Shown here piece after piece: positions 17,337 to 28,980 of a DNA stretch of 56,569 nt (position 1 is the stretch's first letter; each line of letters starts with the position of its first letter). A model generated the notes under the pieces. The model searched no databases and was not told where the DNA came from. It saw nothing but the letters and a program-made list of their open reading frames with translations. The DNA is taken from contig NZ_GG657757.1 of assembly GCF_000158955.1 (NCBI RefSeq), positions 2,053,159 to 2,109,727 on the forward strand, in the 5' to 3' direction. The position numbers were made by a program, and so were the translations under genes. The stretch comes from Streptomyces viridochromogenes DSM 40736. GTDB lineage: Bacteria; Actinomycetota; Actinomycetes; Streptomycetales; Streptomycetaceae.

Positions 17337-18260
17337 ATGCGAAGTGAGCCCGTGGTCCAGGTCCAGGCCCTGGTGAAGCGGTACGGCACGAAGACCGCGG
17401 TGGACGGCCTCGACCTGGTGGCCCGGGAGGGCGTGACCGCCGTGCTCGGCCCCAACGGGGCGGGCAAGACGACCACGGTCGAGACCTGCGAGGGGTACCG
17501 GAAGCCGGACTCCGGCACGGTGCGCGTCCTGGGCCTCGACCCGGTCAGACAGTCCCGGGACCTGCGGCCCCGCATCGGCGTGATGCTCCAGTCCGGCGGC
17601 GTCTACTCGGGCTCCCGCGCCGACGAGATGCTCCGCCACGTCGCCAAGCTGCACGCGCACCCGCTGGACGTGGACGCGCTCATCGAACGCCTCGGGCTCG
17701 GCTCGTGCGGCCGTACGACGTACCGGCGGCTGTCGGGCGGGCAGCAGCAGCGGCTCGCTCTCGCGATGGCCGTGGTGGGGCGCCCCGAGCTGGTGTTCCT
17801 GGACGAGCCGACCGCCGGACTCGACCCGCAGGCCCGCCGCGCCACCTGGGACCTGGTCCGGGACCTGCGCGCCGACGGCGTCTCGGTGATCCTCACCACG
17901 CACTACATGGACGAGGCCGAGCAGCTCGCCGACGACGTGGCGATCATCGACGGGGGCCGGGTCATCGCCCAGGGGTCGCCGGAGGAACTGTGCCGCGGCG
18001 GCGCCGAGAACACGCTCCGCTTCTCCGGCCGCCCCGGACTGGACGTCGGCTCCCTGCTCAAGGCACTGCCCGCCGACTCCTCGGCCGCCGAACTGACACC
18101 GGGCTCCTACCGGGTCGTCGGCAAGGTCAACCCCCAGCTGCTCGCGACGGTCACCTCCTGGTGCGCCCAGCACGGCGTGATGCCGGAGAAGATCTCGGTG
18201 GAGCGGCACACCCTCGAAGACGTCTTCCTGGAGCTCACGGGTAAGGAGCTGCGTTCGTGA
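17337..18260 (+). CDS. ABC transporter ATP-binding protein (ABC-2 exporter, DrrA-like)
   Basis: This 307-residue ATPase has Walker A GPNGAGKTTT near 37-46, Q-loop VMLQSGG, signature LSGGQQQRL, Walker B LVFLDEPTAGLDP and switch His in TTHYMDEAEQL. A C-terminal extension of about 80 residues (ENTLRFSGRP... TLEDVFLELTGKELRS) is typical of the DrrA/CcmA class. A TAGACT box ends eight bases before the ATG, so the message may be near-leaderless. The stop overlaps the permease start (GTGA). The exported substrate is unknown. An equivalent ABC gene group also sits between suf and ctaB in mycobacteria. Confidence 0.9.
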   Translation: MRSEPVVQVQALVKRYGTKTAVDGLDLVAREGVTAVLGPNGAGKTTTVETCEGYRKPDSGTVRVLGLDPVRQSRDLRPRIGVMLQSGGVYSGSRADEMLRHVAKLHAHPLDVDALIERLGLGSCGRTTYRRLSGGQQQRLALAMAVVGRPELVFLDEPTAGLDPQARRATWDLVRDLRADGVSVILTTHYMDEAEQLADDVAIIDGGRVIAQGSPEELCRGGAENTLRFSGRPGLDVGSLLKALPADSSAAELTPGSYRVVGKVNPQLLATVTSWCAQHGVMPEKISVERHTLEDVFLELTGKELRS

Positions 18261-19027
18261 CCGCCACCGGCCTCTACGCGCCGAAGCCGGGGGCCGCGCC
18301 CCTCGCCCGCATGATCGCGGCCCAGGCCGCGCTCGAGACGAAGATGCTGCTGCGCAACGGCGAGCAGCTGCTGCTGACGGTCGTCATCCCGACCCTGCTC
18401 CTGGTGCTCTTCAGCACCGTCGACATCGTCGACACGGGTGCGGGCGAGGCGGTCGACTTCCTCGCGCCCGGCATCCTCGCGCTCGCGGTGATGTCGACCG
18501 CCTTCACCGGGCAGGCGATCGCGACCGGCTTCGAGCGCCGCTACGGCGTGCTGAAGCGGCTCGCCTCCTCGCCCCTGCCCCGCTGGGGCCTGATGACGGC
18601 GAAGACGCTGTCCGTGCTGGTCACCGAGGTGCTCCAGGTGGTGCTGCTGACGGTCATCGCCTTCGGGCTCGGCTGGTCGCCGCAGGGCAACCCGTTCGCG
18701 GTCCTGCTGCTCCTGGTCCTCGGCACGGCCGCCTTCTCGGGCCTCGGCCTGCTGATGGCCGGGACCCTGAAGGCCGAGGCGACGCTCGCCGCCGCCAACC
18801 TGGTGTTCCTGCTGCTGCTCGTGGGCGGCGGGGTCATCGTCCCGCTCGACAAGTTCCCCTCCGGCGCGCAGGACGTACTCGGCCTGCTGCCCATCTCCGC
18901 GCTGTCCGACGGCCTGCGGGACGTGCTGCGGCACGGCGCCGCCATGCCCTGGGGCGACCTGGGGATCCTCGGCGTCTGGGCGGTCCTGGGACTGGCCGCG
19001 GCCGGACGGTTCTTCCGCTGGGAGTGA
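18257..19027 (+). CDS. ABC-2 type membrane permease
   Basis: The 256-residue integral membrane protein has about six hydrophobic segments (e.g. LLLTVVIPTLLLVLF, GILALAVMSTAFTG, VLQVVLLTVIAFGLGW, FAVLLLLVLGTAAFSGLGLLMAG, ANLVFLLLLVGGGVIV). The motif FERRYGVLKRLASSPLPRW is characteristic of the ABC-2 family. It starts at GTG inside the ATPase stop and forms the exporter with it. The heme A synthase gene follows 55 bases later on the same strand. Confidence 0.9.
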   Translation: MTATGLYAPKPGAAPLARMIAAQAALETKMLLRNGEQLLLTVVIPTLLLVLFSTVDIVDTGAGEAVDFLAPGILALAVMSTAFTGQAIATGFERRYGVLKRLASSPLPRWGLMTAKTLSVLVTEVLQVVLLTVIAFGLGWSPQGNPFAVLLLLVLGTAAFSGLGLLMAGTLKAEATLAAANLVFLLLLVGGGVIVPLDKFPSGAQDVLGLLPISALSDGLRDVLRHGAAMPWGDLGILGVWAVLGLAAAGRFFRWE

Positions 19028-19044
19028 GCCCATGACCGACCCTC

Positions 19045-19075
19045 GTGAAAGCGTGCACAAGCGGCGCCCTACGAT
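19045..19075 (+). promoter_or_regulatory. Leaderless promoter of ctaA
   Basis: GTGAAA (19045-19050), a 19-base spacer and TACGAT (19070-19075) end seven bases before the GTG at 19083. This makes that GTG the likely first base of the mRNA and the true start. Confidence 0.55.
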
Positions 19076-19082
19076 GGGACGC

Positions 19083-20081
19083 GTGCCAAAAGTGACCCGC
19101 GCCGACGCCAGGGCGGCCCTGCGCAACCCGCTCGCCTTCATCGCCGACCGCTGGACCCCGGAACCCCGGACGGTCCAGCGCGCGGCCCTGTCCGCCATCG
19201 TGATGTCGGTGCTCATCGTGGTCACCGGCGGTGCCGTACGGCTGACCGGCTCGGGCCTCGGCTGCCCGACCTGGCCCAAGTGCACCACCGACTCGCTCAC
19301 CGCCACCGGCGAGATGGGCGTCCATGGCGCCATCGAGTTCGGCAACCGCATGCTGACGTACGTGCTGTGCGCGGCCGTCGGCTGACGATCATCGCCGCGC
19401 GCTTCACAAAAGCCGTACCGCGCGCTGGTCCGGCTGGCTGGCTGTAGTACTAGAATCGAGATGAGCAACGCGGTGCTCGGCGGCATCGTGGTGCTGGTCG
19501 GTCTCAACCCGTACACGGTCGCGGCCCACTTCGTGGCGACCTCGGCGCTGATCGCGGTGGCGACGGTGATGTGGCAGCGCGTCCGTGAGGGCGACGCCCC
19601 GCCGCGCCCGCTGGTCGGCAAGGCCGTGCAGCAGCTGGTCTGGTTCCTGGTCGCGGCCGCCGTCCTGCTCATCCTGGTCGGCACGGTGGTCACCGGGGCG
19701 GGCCCGCACGCCGGGGACTCCAGCGAGGTCGAGCGGATGCCGGTCGACTGGGAGACGGTGAGCAAGCTGCACGCCGTGCTAGCGTGGATCGTGGTGACGC
19801 TGACGTTCGCCCTGTGGTTCGTCCTCAAGGCGGTCGACGCCCCGCGCGGCCCGCTCAACCGCACCCGCGAGCTGTTCCTCGTCCTGCTCGCGCAGGGTGT
19901 CATCGGCTACGTCCAGTACTTCACGGACCTGCCGGAGGTCCTGGTCGGCCTGCACATGCTGGGCTCGGCCGTGATGTGGATCTGGGTGCTGCGGGTGGTG
20001 CTGTCGCTGCGCGAACGGCCGGAGCCGATCGCCGGCGTACCGGGACCTGCTGCCGAGAGCGCCACGCTGACCAAGGCCTAG
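19083..20081 (+). pseudogene. ctaA: Heme A synthase (CtaA/Cox15), interrupted by a cluster of indels and stops
   Basis: The N-terminal part (VTGGAVRLTGSGLGCPTWPKC, EFGNRMLTYVLCAAVG) and the C-terminal part (MSNAVLGGIVVLVGLNPYTVAAHF, KLHAVLAWIVV, GVIGYVQYFTDLPEVLVGLHMLGS) are both well-formed CtaA sequence in the same frame. Between them, 19383-19460 is damaged: TGA at 19383-19385, an apparent 4-base loss, a 1-base gain before SQKPYRALVRL, a 1-base loss after it, then further substitutions and a 1-base gain. The net change is minus three, so the frame returns. An intact enzyme would convert heme O to heme A for cytochrome oxidase, acting with CtaB. The lesion may be real or a sequence error. 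Confidence 0.85.
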
Positions 20082-21184
20082 TCGAGCCCGTACACGCGGC
20101 GCGCGTTCCCCGACGCCAGCATCCCGGCGACCCGCTGCGCGTCGGAGAGCGACCAGGCGCCCTCGGCGACCCAGGTGCCGAGCACCCGGCCGAGGGCCTC
20201 GCGGAACAGGTGCGCGGCCACCACGTGCAGTTCGGGCAGCCCCCGCGCGCCGCTGGAGAAGAGGATCTTGCCGAACGGGGCCAGTTCCAGGATCTCCGCG
20301 AGAACCGTCGCGGCCCGGGCGCCGGTGCGGACGAGGGCGGCGCCGCAGTCGGCGTAGACGTGCGGGAAGACACCGGCCAGGTGGGCGGCGTGCCGGTGGT
20401 ACGGATAGCCGTGCAGCAGGACGAGGTCGGTGCCGAGACCGGCCGTGGCCCGCACGAAGTCCGTCAGCAGCACCGGATCCGTACGGTCGATCCGCAGGCC
20501 CGGCGCGCCGAGCCCCGCGTGCAGCTGGAGCGGCCGGCCCGAGGCGACGGCGCTCCACAGCAGATGCCGCAGCAGCACGGGATCGCTCAGCTCCCCGCCG
20601 ACACCGCGCCCCGCGAGCCAGCGGCCGGCGGCCCCCCGCACCTCCCCCGGCCCGGGTGGTTCCGGCGCGAGCGCGAGGCCGTGCCGTACGCCCGCGACGG
20701 AGGTGAAGGCGACGGCGTTCGCGGCGGCGGCGTGCACGGACTCGGCGAGGTTGGCGAGGAAGGACTCGACGGTCCCCGAGGTGTCGGCGACCTGCTCGGC
20801 GAGCAACTCCAGCCGCACGATCTCGTGGGCCTCGGCGGCTCCGGCGGAGGCCAGCTCGCCGGGTTCCGTCAGGTCGCCGGGCAGCCCCGTGTCGACCAGG
20901 TACGTCGTGATGCCGCTGCCGCGCAGGAGCCGGCGGGCGGACTCCAGGACGCCCAGTTCCCGGCGGCGGGCGAGGTAGCGGGCGGGTGTGCAGTGCGGTT
21001 CGAGGCCGAGCAGGGGTGGGCACCAGCGCCGCACGGCGAAGCCGGTCTGGGTGTCGAAGAGGGTGGTGCCGGGGGCGGGTGGGCCCTCCGTGCGGGAGAG
21101 CTGGGCCTCGAAGGTGCCGAGGCCCAGTTCTGTGCGGAGTACTCCGTGGCAGTACTGGTCCACTAGGGACGGCGTTTCGATCAT
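20078..21184 (-). CDS. Amidohydrolase (FluG N-domain-like)
   Basis: This 368-residue TIM-barrel metal-dependent hydrolase has DQYCHGVLRTEL at the N-terminus (the His region replaces the classic HxH), LQLHAGLG in the middle and VYADCGAAL, KILFSSGARGLPEL towards the end. It resembles the amidohydrolase-2 domain fused to glutamine synthetase in fungal FluG. Substrate unknown. SD GGGGAGG lies five bases before the ATG. Its stop codon overlaps the convergent ctaA stop in CTAG, an unusually tight tail-to-tail arrangement. Confidence 0.8.
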   Translation of the reverse strand: MIETPSLVDQYCHGVLRTELGLGTFEAQLSRTEGPPAPGTTLFDTQTGFAVRRWCPPLLGLEPHCTPARYLARRRELGVLESARRLLRGSGITTYLVDTGLPGDLTEPGELASAGAAEAHEIVRLELLAEQVADTSGTVESFLANLAESVHAAAANAVAFTSVAGVRHGLALAPEPPGPGEVRGAAGRWLAGRGVGGELSDPVLLRHLLWSAVASGRPLQLHAGLGAPGLRIDRTDPVLLTDFVRATAGLGTDLVLLHGYPYHRHAAHLAGVFPHVYADCGAALVRTGARAATVLAEILELAPFGKILFSSGARGLPELHVVAAHLFREALGRVLGTWVAEGAWSLSDAQRVAGMLASGNARRVYGLD

Positions 21185-21269
21185 CCGGGCCTCCCCGTGG
21201 ACCGTGTTGTCCTACAGGTCCTAACGGGTGAAGCGGGTTTGAGGTCGCGGTCCCGGAGAGGGCCGCGGG

Positions 21270-21352
21270 TGATCGGGCGGCTGCCCACCGCGTGTGGCTG
21301 GTCGCGCCCACGCGGCGGAGCCGCACATCGATACCCCCCCCGCGCCCCCAAG
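21270..21352. repeat. Streptomyces-type dispersed intergenic repeat, hairpin-forming
   Basis: The spacer 21185-21356 contains CCGCGTG (21288-21294) and CACGCGG (21309-21315) around TGGCTGGTCGCGCC, then GCGGC-GGA-GCCGC and two C-runs. From memory, GGCTGGTCGCGC-type sequences of this form recur between genes in many Streptomyces. I see no coding potential here. Confidence 0.4.
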
Positions 21353-21356
21353 AGGG

Positions 21357-21689
21357 TCAGTCGTTCTTGGGGCCGCCCACCTGGATACCGGCCATGCGGG
21401 ACCACTCGTAGCGGCCCGTTTTCACCTTGGCCGCGAAGTCGCCGTCGAAGGAGTCGTGGCGGGTGATGCCCGACTTCTCCACCGCCTGCTCGGCGATCTC
21501 GTACGACGGGGCCACCAGGTCGCCCCAGCCGCCGTCCTCGCCGACCAGGACGATGCGGGCGCCGCGTTCGCCGAGGTAGGCGACCTGGCCCTCGGCGCCG
21601 CCGTGGGCCTTGGAGAAGGAGGTGATCTGCTTGGCGAGCCGGGCGACCTTGCGCTCGGCCTTCGAGTCAACCTGCTGCGTGTCTGCCAT
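21357..21689 (-). CDS. Conserved small actinobacterial protein, 110 residues
   Basis: The product begins MADTQQVDSKAERKVARLAKQITSF and contains VAYLGERGARIVLVGEDGGWGDLVAPSYEIAEQAVEKSGI. It is soluble, with no metal or nucleotide motif. The ATG at 21689 has no Shine-Dalgarno, but TAGCAT ends seven bases upstream, pointing to a leaderless mRNA. Two codon positions upstream another in-frame ATG/GTG series exists and is less likely. It lies between the amidohydrolase and ctaB. Function unknown. Confidence 0.75.
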   Translation of the reverse strand: MADTQQVDSKAERKVARLAKQITSFSKAHGGAEGQVAYLGERGARIVLVGEDGGWGDLVAPSYEIAEQAVEKSGITRHDSFDGDFAAKVKTGRYEWSRMAGIQVGGPKND

Positions 21690-21747
21690 GACCAGGATGC
21701 TACTCACGGGTAGATCGACTGGCGAGGGCAGGGCGCTGTGACGTACG

Positions 21748-22728
21748 TCAGCGCAGGAACGGGTCGACCGCGACCGCCACGAACAGCAGCGACACGTAGG
21801 TGATCGACCAGTGGAACAGGCGCATCTCCTTCAGCTTCGCGCCCGTGACCTCCGCCTTGGCGCGGTTCTGGAGGCCGTGCGCCTCCCAGAGCCAGAAGCC
21901 GCCGGCCAGCAGCGCGACCGCCGTGTAGAACCAGCCCGTGTAGCCGAGCGGGGTCAGCAGGAGGGAGACGGCGACCATGACCCAGCTGTAGATCACGATC
22001 TGCTTGGCGACCACCTTGTTGGAGGCGACCACCGGCAGCATCGGCACGCCCACGCGCGCGTAGTCCTCCTTGACCTTCATGGAGAGCGGCCAGTAGTGCG
22101 GCGGCGTCCAGAAGAACATGACGAGGAACAGGATGACCGGCGCCCACGACATGGAGTTGGTGACCGAGGTCCAGCCGATCAGCACGGGCAGACAGCCGGC
22201 GATGCCGCCCCACACGATGTTCTGCGAGGTACGGCGTTTGAGGATCATCGTGTAGACGACGACGTAGAAGAGGAGCGCGCCGAGGGAGAGCCAGGCCGAG
22301 AGCCAGTTGACCGTGAGGCCGAAGAGCAGGGTGGAGACGACCGCCAGCGTGATGCCGAAGGCGAGGCACTCGCGCGGGCTGACCATGCCGGTGACCAGTG
22401 GACGCTGCGAGGTGCGGTCCATCAGCGCGTCGATGTCGCGGTCGATGTACATGTTGAGCGCGTTGGCGCCGCCCGCCGACAGGTAACCGCCGACGCAGGT
22501 CAGCAGCACCAGCGTCAGGTCGGGCACACCCTGCTGCGCCAGGAACATCACCGGAACCGTGGTGATCAGCAGCAGCTCGATGATCCGCGGCTTGGTGAGA
22601 GCCACGAACGCCATGACACGGGCCCCGAACGGCCGGTGGGCCGGGCTCTGGTCCGCCCCGATCTCCCCCATAGCCTTAAGGGCATGGGTGGTGCCCCCAC
22701 CCGCTGGACGGGATTCAACGGCCGTCAC
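21748..22728 (-). CDS. ctaB: Protoheme IX farnesyltransferase (heme O synthase)
   Basis: The roughly 326-residue UbiA-family membrane enzyme has about nine transmembrane helices. Its prenyl-diphosphate motif is [26 protein letters not shown]. Other family segments are [29 protein letters not shown] [12 protein letters not shown] and [14 protein letters not shown]. It farnesylates heme b to heme O for cytochrome oxidase, upstream of CtaA. I start at GTG 22728 ([10 protein letters not shown]), with AGGGG five bases upstream; GTG 22734 is two codons earlier and equally possible. It is divergent from tkt. Confidence 0.93.
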   Translation of the reverse strand: MTAVESRPAGGGTTHALKAMGEIGADQSPAHRPFGARVMAFVALTKPRIIELLLITTVPVMFLAQQGVPDLTLVLLTCVGGYLSAGGANALNMYIDRDIDALMDRTSQRPLVTGMVSPRECLAFGITLAVVSTLLFGLTVNWLSAWLSLGALLFYVVVYTMILKRRTSQNIVWGGIAGCLPVLIGWTSVTNSMSWAPVILFLVMFFWTPPHYWPLSMKVKEDYARVGVPMLPVVASNKVVAKQIVIYSWVMVAVSLLLTPLGYTGWFYTAVALLAGGFWLWEAHGLQNRAKAEVTGAKLKEMRLFHWSITYVSLLFVAVAVDPFLR

Positions 22729-22734
22729 GCACAC

Positions 22735-23081
22735 CCCTACAGAGACATCCCAGCGAGCCTCACCCGTGTGAAGTCCCGGTAAAGGCTCGCGCGTACCACG
22801 CCACTTTAGACGTTGCCCAGACTCGGACATTCGCGGGGGTCGGGTCGTGTTGACAGGGGGCTTCCGACGGGCGCCCAAAAGCTCGATTGAGCACCCGGAT
22901 GAGCAGCTCCGTATTCACCTGTCGAATGCGATACGGCCCAGTCAGGAGGCGGATCGGGAAGAGCCCCGGCACTCTTGAGTGACTCGAAAGAACGCACGTC
23001 TTACAGGGGTAGGCTCGACTGCGGCCGGTGGGCGCCCCGATACACCGGCATCCGACATGTGGAGAGGAGCCCTGACCCAGG
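22735..23081. other. 347-base spacer between divergent ctaB and tkt
   Basis: No ORF with coding character is visible. A TTGACA at 22847-22852 has no matching -10. TAGGCT at about 23011-23016, with an AT-richer stretch before it, is the best candidate -10 for tkt. GGAGAGGAG at about 23060 lies rather far (about 14 bases) from the tkt GTG. Confidence 0.4.
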
Positions 23082-25169
<2,088 letters not shown>

Positions 25170-25203
25170 CGCTCACATACGACACGTAGGAGATGGAATT
25201 TCC

Positions 25204-26322
25204 ATGACAGACGCACTCAAGCGCCTCTCCGAGGAGGGCGTGGCGATCTGGCTGGACGACCTGTCGCGCAAGCGGATCACGTCCGGCAACCTCGCCGAGC
25301 TGATCGACCAGCAGCACGTCGTGGGCGTCACCACCAACCCGTCGATCTTCCAGAAGGCGATCTCGCAGGGCGACGGCTACGACACGCAGCTGACCGACCT
25401 CGCCGCCCGCAAGGTCACCGTCGAAGAGGCCATCCGCATGATCACGACGGCGGACGTCCGTGACGCCGCCGACATCCTGCGCCCGGTCTTCGACGCCACC
25501 GGCGGCCAGGACGGCCGGGTCTCGATCGAGGTCGACCCGCGCCTGGCGCACAACACGCGGGCGACGGTCGCCGAGGCCAAGCAGCTCGCCTGGCTGGTGG
25601 ACCGGCCCAACACGCTCATCAAGATCCCGGCGACCGAGGCGGGCATCCCGGCCATCGCCGAGACCATCGGCCTGGGCATCAGCGTCAACGTCACGCTGAT
25701 CTTCTCGCTGGAGCGCTACCGCCTGGTCATGGACGCGTTCCTGACCGGCCTGGAGAAGGCCAAGGAGCGCGGCCTGGACCTGTCGCAGATCCACTCCGTG
25801 GCATCGTTCTTCGTGTCCCGCGTGGACACCGAGATCGACAAGCGGCTCGACGCGCTGGGCACCGACGAGGCCAAGGCCGCGCGCGGCAAGGCCGGCGTCG
25901 CCAACGCCCGGCTGGCCTACCAGGCGTACGAGGAGGTCTTCTCCTCGGACCGCTGGAGCGCCCTGGAGAAGGCGGGCGCCAACAAGCAGCGTCCGCTGTG
26001 GGCGTCCACCGGCGTCAAGGACAAGGCGTACAAGCCCACCCTGTACGTCGACGAACTGGTGGCGCCCAACACGGTGAACACCATGCCGGAGGCGACCCTG
26101 TTCGCCACGGAGGAGCAGGGCGAGATCCGCGGCAACACCATCGCCGGCACGTACGAGCAGGCCCGCGCCGACCTCGACGCGGTCGAGAAGCTCGGGATCA
26201 AGTACGACGACGTGGTGCGGCTGCTGGAGGAAGAGGGCGTCCAGAAGTTCGAGGACTCCTGGACCGACCTGCTGAAGTCGACCGAGGCCGAGCTCAAGCG
26301 CCTCGCCCCCTCGGAGGGCTGA
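25204..26322 (+). CDS. tal: Transaldolase
   Basis: The 372-residue class IV (long) transaldolase has [13 protein letters not shown] near 41-53 and the Schiff-base lysine Lys140 in [23 protein letters not shown] and [19 protein letters not shown] follow. It transfers dihydroxyacetone units between sugar phosphates. I start at ATG 25204, 34 bases after the tkt stop, with GGAG upstream; this removes a long spurious N-terminal extension. zwf follows four bases after its stop. Confidence 0.95.
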   Translation: MTDALKRLSEEGVAIWLDDLSRKRITSGNLAELIDQQHVVGVTTNPSIFQKAISQGDGYDTQLTDLAARKVTVEEAIRMITTADVRDAADILRPVFDATGGQDGRVSIEVDPRLAHNTRATVAEAKQLAWLVDRPNTLIKIPATEAGIPAIAETIGLGISVNVTLIFSLERYRLVMDAFLTGLEKAKERGLDLSQIHSVASFFVSRVDTEIDKRLDALGTDEAKAARGKAGVANARLAYQAYEEVFSSDRWSALEKAGANKQRPLWASTGVKDKAYKPTLYVDELVAPNTVNTMPEATLFATEEQGEIRGNTIAGTYEQARADLDAVEKLGIKYDDVVRLLEEEGVQKFEDSWTDLLKSTEAELKRLAPSEG

Positions 26323-26326
26323 ACAG

Positions 26327-27850
26327 GTGTCGAGCAGCAACCCGCTGCGTGACCCCGCGGACCGACGGCTCCCGCGTATCGCGGGGCCGTCGGGCCTGGT
26401 CATCTTCGGCGTCACGGGCGACCTGTCCCGGAAGAAGCTCATGCCCGCCGTGTACGACCTCGCCAACCGGGGTCTGCTGCCGCCGGGCTTCTCGCTGGTG
26501 GGCTTCGCCCGCCGCGAGTGGGCCCACGAGGACTTCGCCCAAGAGGTCCACGACGCGGTCAAGGAGCACGCCCGCACGCCCTTTCGCGAAGAGGTCTGGC
26601 AGCAGCTCATCCAGGGCATGCGCTTCGTGCAGGGCACGTTCGACGACGACGACGCGTTCGAGCGGCTGCGCTCCACGATCGAGGAGCTGGACAAGGCGCA
26701 GGGCACGGGCGGCAACTTCGCCTTCTACCTCTCGGTGCCGCCGAAGTCCTTCCCGGTGGTCATCCAGCAGCTCAAGAAGCACCAGCTCGCCGACCAGCAG
26801 GGCGGCTCCTGGCGGCGCGCGGTCATCGAGAAGCCCTTCGGTCACGACCTGAAGTCGGCCGAGGAGCTCAACAAGGTCGTCCACGAGGTGTTCGCCCCGG
26901 AGCAGGTCTTCCGGATCGACCACTACCTCGGCAAGGAGACCGTCCAGAACATCCTGGCGCTGCGCTTCGCCAACACGATGTTCGAGCCGATCTGGAACCG
27001 GTCCCTCGTGGACCATGTGCAGATCACCATGGCCGAGGACATCGGCATCGGCGGCCGCGCCGGGTACTACGACGGCATCGGCGCCGCCCGTGACGTCATC
27101 CAGAACCACCTGCTCCAGCTCTTGGCGCTCACCGCCATGGAGGAGCCCTCCTCCTTCGACGCGGACGCGCTGGCCGCCGAGAAGACCAAGGTGCTCGGCG
27201 CGGTGAAGCTGCCCAAGGACCTGGGCCGGGACACCGTGCGCGCCCAGTACACGGCCGGGTGGCAGGGCGGCGTGAAGGTGCGCGGCTACCTGGAAGAGGA
27301 CGGCATCAACGCGTCCTCGAAGACCGACACCTACGCCGCGATCAAGCTGGAGATCGACAACCGCCGCTGGGCGGGCGTCCCGTTCTACCTGCGCACCGGC
27401 AAGCGCCTGGGCCGCCGCGTCACCGAGATCGCGGTCGTGTTCCAGCGGGCCCCGCACTCGCCCTTCGACTCCACCGCGACCGAGGAGCTGGGCTCCAACG
27501 CGATCGTCATCCGCGTCCAGCCGGACGAGGGCGTGACGGTCCGCTTCGGCTCCAAGGTCCCCGGCACGTCGATGGAGATCCGGGACGTGTCCATGGACTT
27601 CGCCTACGGCGAGTCCTTCACGGAGTCCAGCCCGGAGGCGTACGAGCGTCTCATCCTGGACGTTCTCCTCGGCGACTCGAACCTCTTCCCGCGCACCGAG
27701 GAGGTCGAGCTGTCCTGGAAGATCCTCGACCCGATCGAGGAGTACTGGGACAAGAACGGCAAGCCCGCCCAGTACCCGGCCGGTACCTGGGGGCCTGCCG
27801 AGGCGGACGAAATGCTCGAGCGAGACGGACGGAGCTGGCGCCGGCCATGA
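26327..27850 (+). CDS. zwf: Glucose-6-phosphate 1-dehydrogenase
   Basis: The 507-residue enzyme starts at GTG. It has the nucleotide motif GVTGDLSRKKLMPA at 28-41, EKPFGHDLKSA, and the active-site segment FRIDHYLGKETVQN. It makes NADPH and 6-phosphogluconolactone. It is placed directly between tal and its actinobacterial assembly factor opcA, whose ATG overlaps its stop (ATGA). Confidence 0.97.
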   Translation: MSSSNPLRDPADRRLPRIAGPSGLVIFGVTGDLSRKKLMPAVYDLANRGLLPPGFSLVGFARREWAHEDFAQEVHDAVKEHARTPFREEVWQQLIQGMRFVQGTFDDDDAFERLRSTIEELDKAQGTGGNFAFYLSVPPKSFPVVIQQLKKHQLADQQGGSWRRAVIEKPFGHDLKSAEELNKVVHEVFAPEQVFRIDHYLGKETVQNILALRFANTMFEPIWNRSLVDHVQITMAEDIGIGGRAGYYDGIGAARDVIQNHLLQLLALTAMEEPSSFDADALAAEKTKVLGAVKLPKDLGRDTVRAQYTAGWQGGVKVRGYLEEDGINASSKTDTYAAIKLEIDNRRWAGVPFYLRTGKRLGRRVTEIAVVFQRAPHSPFDSTATEELGSNAIVIRVQPDEGVTVRFGSKVPGTSMEIRDVSMDFAYGESFTESSPEAYERLILDVLLGDSNLFPRTEEVELSWKILDPIEEYWDKNGKPAQYPAGTWGPAEADEMLERDGRSWRRP

Positions 27851-28980
27851 AGACAGACCTCACGGACACCACCGCCAGCAAGATCAACAAGGCGCTGGTG
27901 CAGGGCCGCCGGGCGATCGGCACCCCCGCGGTCGGCATGGTGCTCACGCTGGTCATCGTGACGGACGAGGAGAACGCCTACGACGCGCTGAAGGCGGCGA
28001 ACGACGCCTCGCACGAGCATCCCTCGCGCACGCTCGTGGTCATCAAGCGTGTCTCCCGCTCGCCCCGCGACCGTACGCAGTCCCGCCTGGACGCGGAGGT
28101 CCGGCTGGGTGCGGACGCCGGCTCGGGCGAGACGGTGGTGCTCCGGCTCTACGGCGAGGTGGCCGACCACGCGCAGTCGGTGGTGCTGCCGCTGCTGCTG
28201 CCGGACGCCCCGGTGGTGGCGTGGTGGCCGGTGAACGCGCCGCTCGACCCGGCGAAGGACCCCCTGGGCGCCCTCGCGCAGCGCCGTGTCACCGACACGT
28301 ACGCCTCCGAGCAGCCGGTACGGGACCTGGCCACCCGGTCCGGTACCTACACCCCCGGCGACACGGACCTGTCCTGGACCCGCATCACGCCCTGGCGCTC
28401 GATGCTGGCGGCGGCGCTCGACCAGGTCGCCTGCGAGGTCAGGGCCGTCGAGGTGGAGGGCGAGGAGTTCAATCCGAGCTGTGAGCTGCTGGCGATGTGG
28501 CTCGCGGACCGGCTGGACGTCCCCGTGAAGCGGTCGCTGTCCGGCGGCCCCGGTCTGACGGCGGTCCGCATGGACACCAACTGCGGCCCGATCACCCTGG
28601 ACCGCGCGGACGGCTCCCTGGCCACCCTGTCCATCGACGGACAGCCGGACCGCGGAGTGGCGCTCAAGCGCCGGGACACGGCCGAGCTGATAGCGGAGGA
28701 GCTGCGGCGGCTGGACCCGGACGACACGTACGCGTCGGCGCTGCGGTACGGCGTGGACCGGCTGAAGTCCTCCTGGTCGGCTCCGCTGCCGAGGGTGTCG
28801 GAGGAGTCGGTGGCCAAAGGAGAGCGGGGTGAGCCCAAAAGTGACGGGACAGGGCGACTCGCCCTCCCCGCGCCGGTCGAAAGGGCTGCGAAAGCACCCG
28901 CTGCGGAAGCGACGGCGCAGGCACCGGTGAAGGCGGAAGCGCCCGAGCTGGAGCCGGTACGGAAGGCGACGACGAAGTGA
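27847..28980 (+). CDS. opcA: OpcA, glucose-6-phosphate dehydrogenase assembly factor
   Basis: The 377-residue OpcA-family protein starts MKTDLTDTTASKINKALV. It has conserved blocks RTLVVIKRVSR, LPDAPVVAWWPVNAP and LDVPVKRS. The C-terminal 60 residues are Ala/Glu/Pro-rich and low-complexity (KAPAAEATAQAPVKAEAPELE). In actinobacteria OpcA is needed for active Zwf. It is coupled to both neighbours by 4-base overlaps. Confidence 0.95.
   Translation: MKTDLTDTTASKINKALVQGRRAIGTPAVGMVLTLVIVTDEENAYDALKAANDASHEHPSRTLVVIKRVSRSPRDRTQSRLDAEVRLGADAGSGETVVLRLYGEVADHAQSVVLPLLLPDAPVVAWWPVNAPLDPAKDPLGALAQRRVTDTYASEQPVRDLATRSGTYTPGDTDLSWTRITPWRSMLAAALDQVACEVRAVEVEGEEFNPSCELLAMWLADRLDVPVKRSLSGGPGLTAVRMDTNCGPITLDRADGSLATLSIDGQPDRGVALKRRDTAELIAEELRRLDPDDTYASALRYGVDRLKSSWSAPLPRVSEESVAKGERGEPKSDGTGRLALPAPVERAAKAPAAEATAQAPVKAEAPELEPVRKATTK

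Noticed and set aside
19032..19385. ATG at 19032 as ctaA start
   Set aside because: The promoter boxes lie downstream of it, and the GTG at 19083 is seven bases from the -10 and gives the family N-terminus.
22847..22852. TTGACA as a tkt or ctaB promoter element
   Set aside because: No acceptable -10 lies 16-19 bases downstream on either reading.
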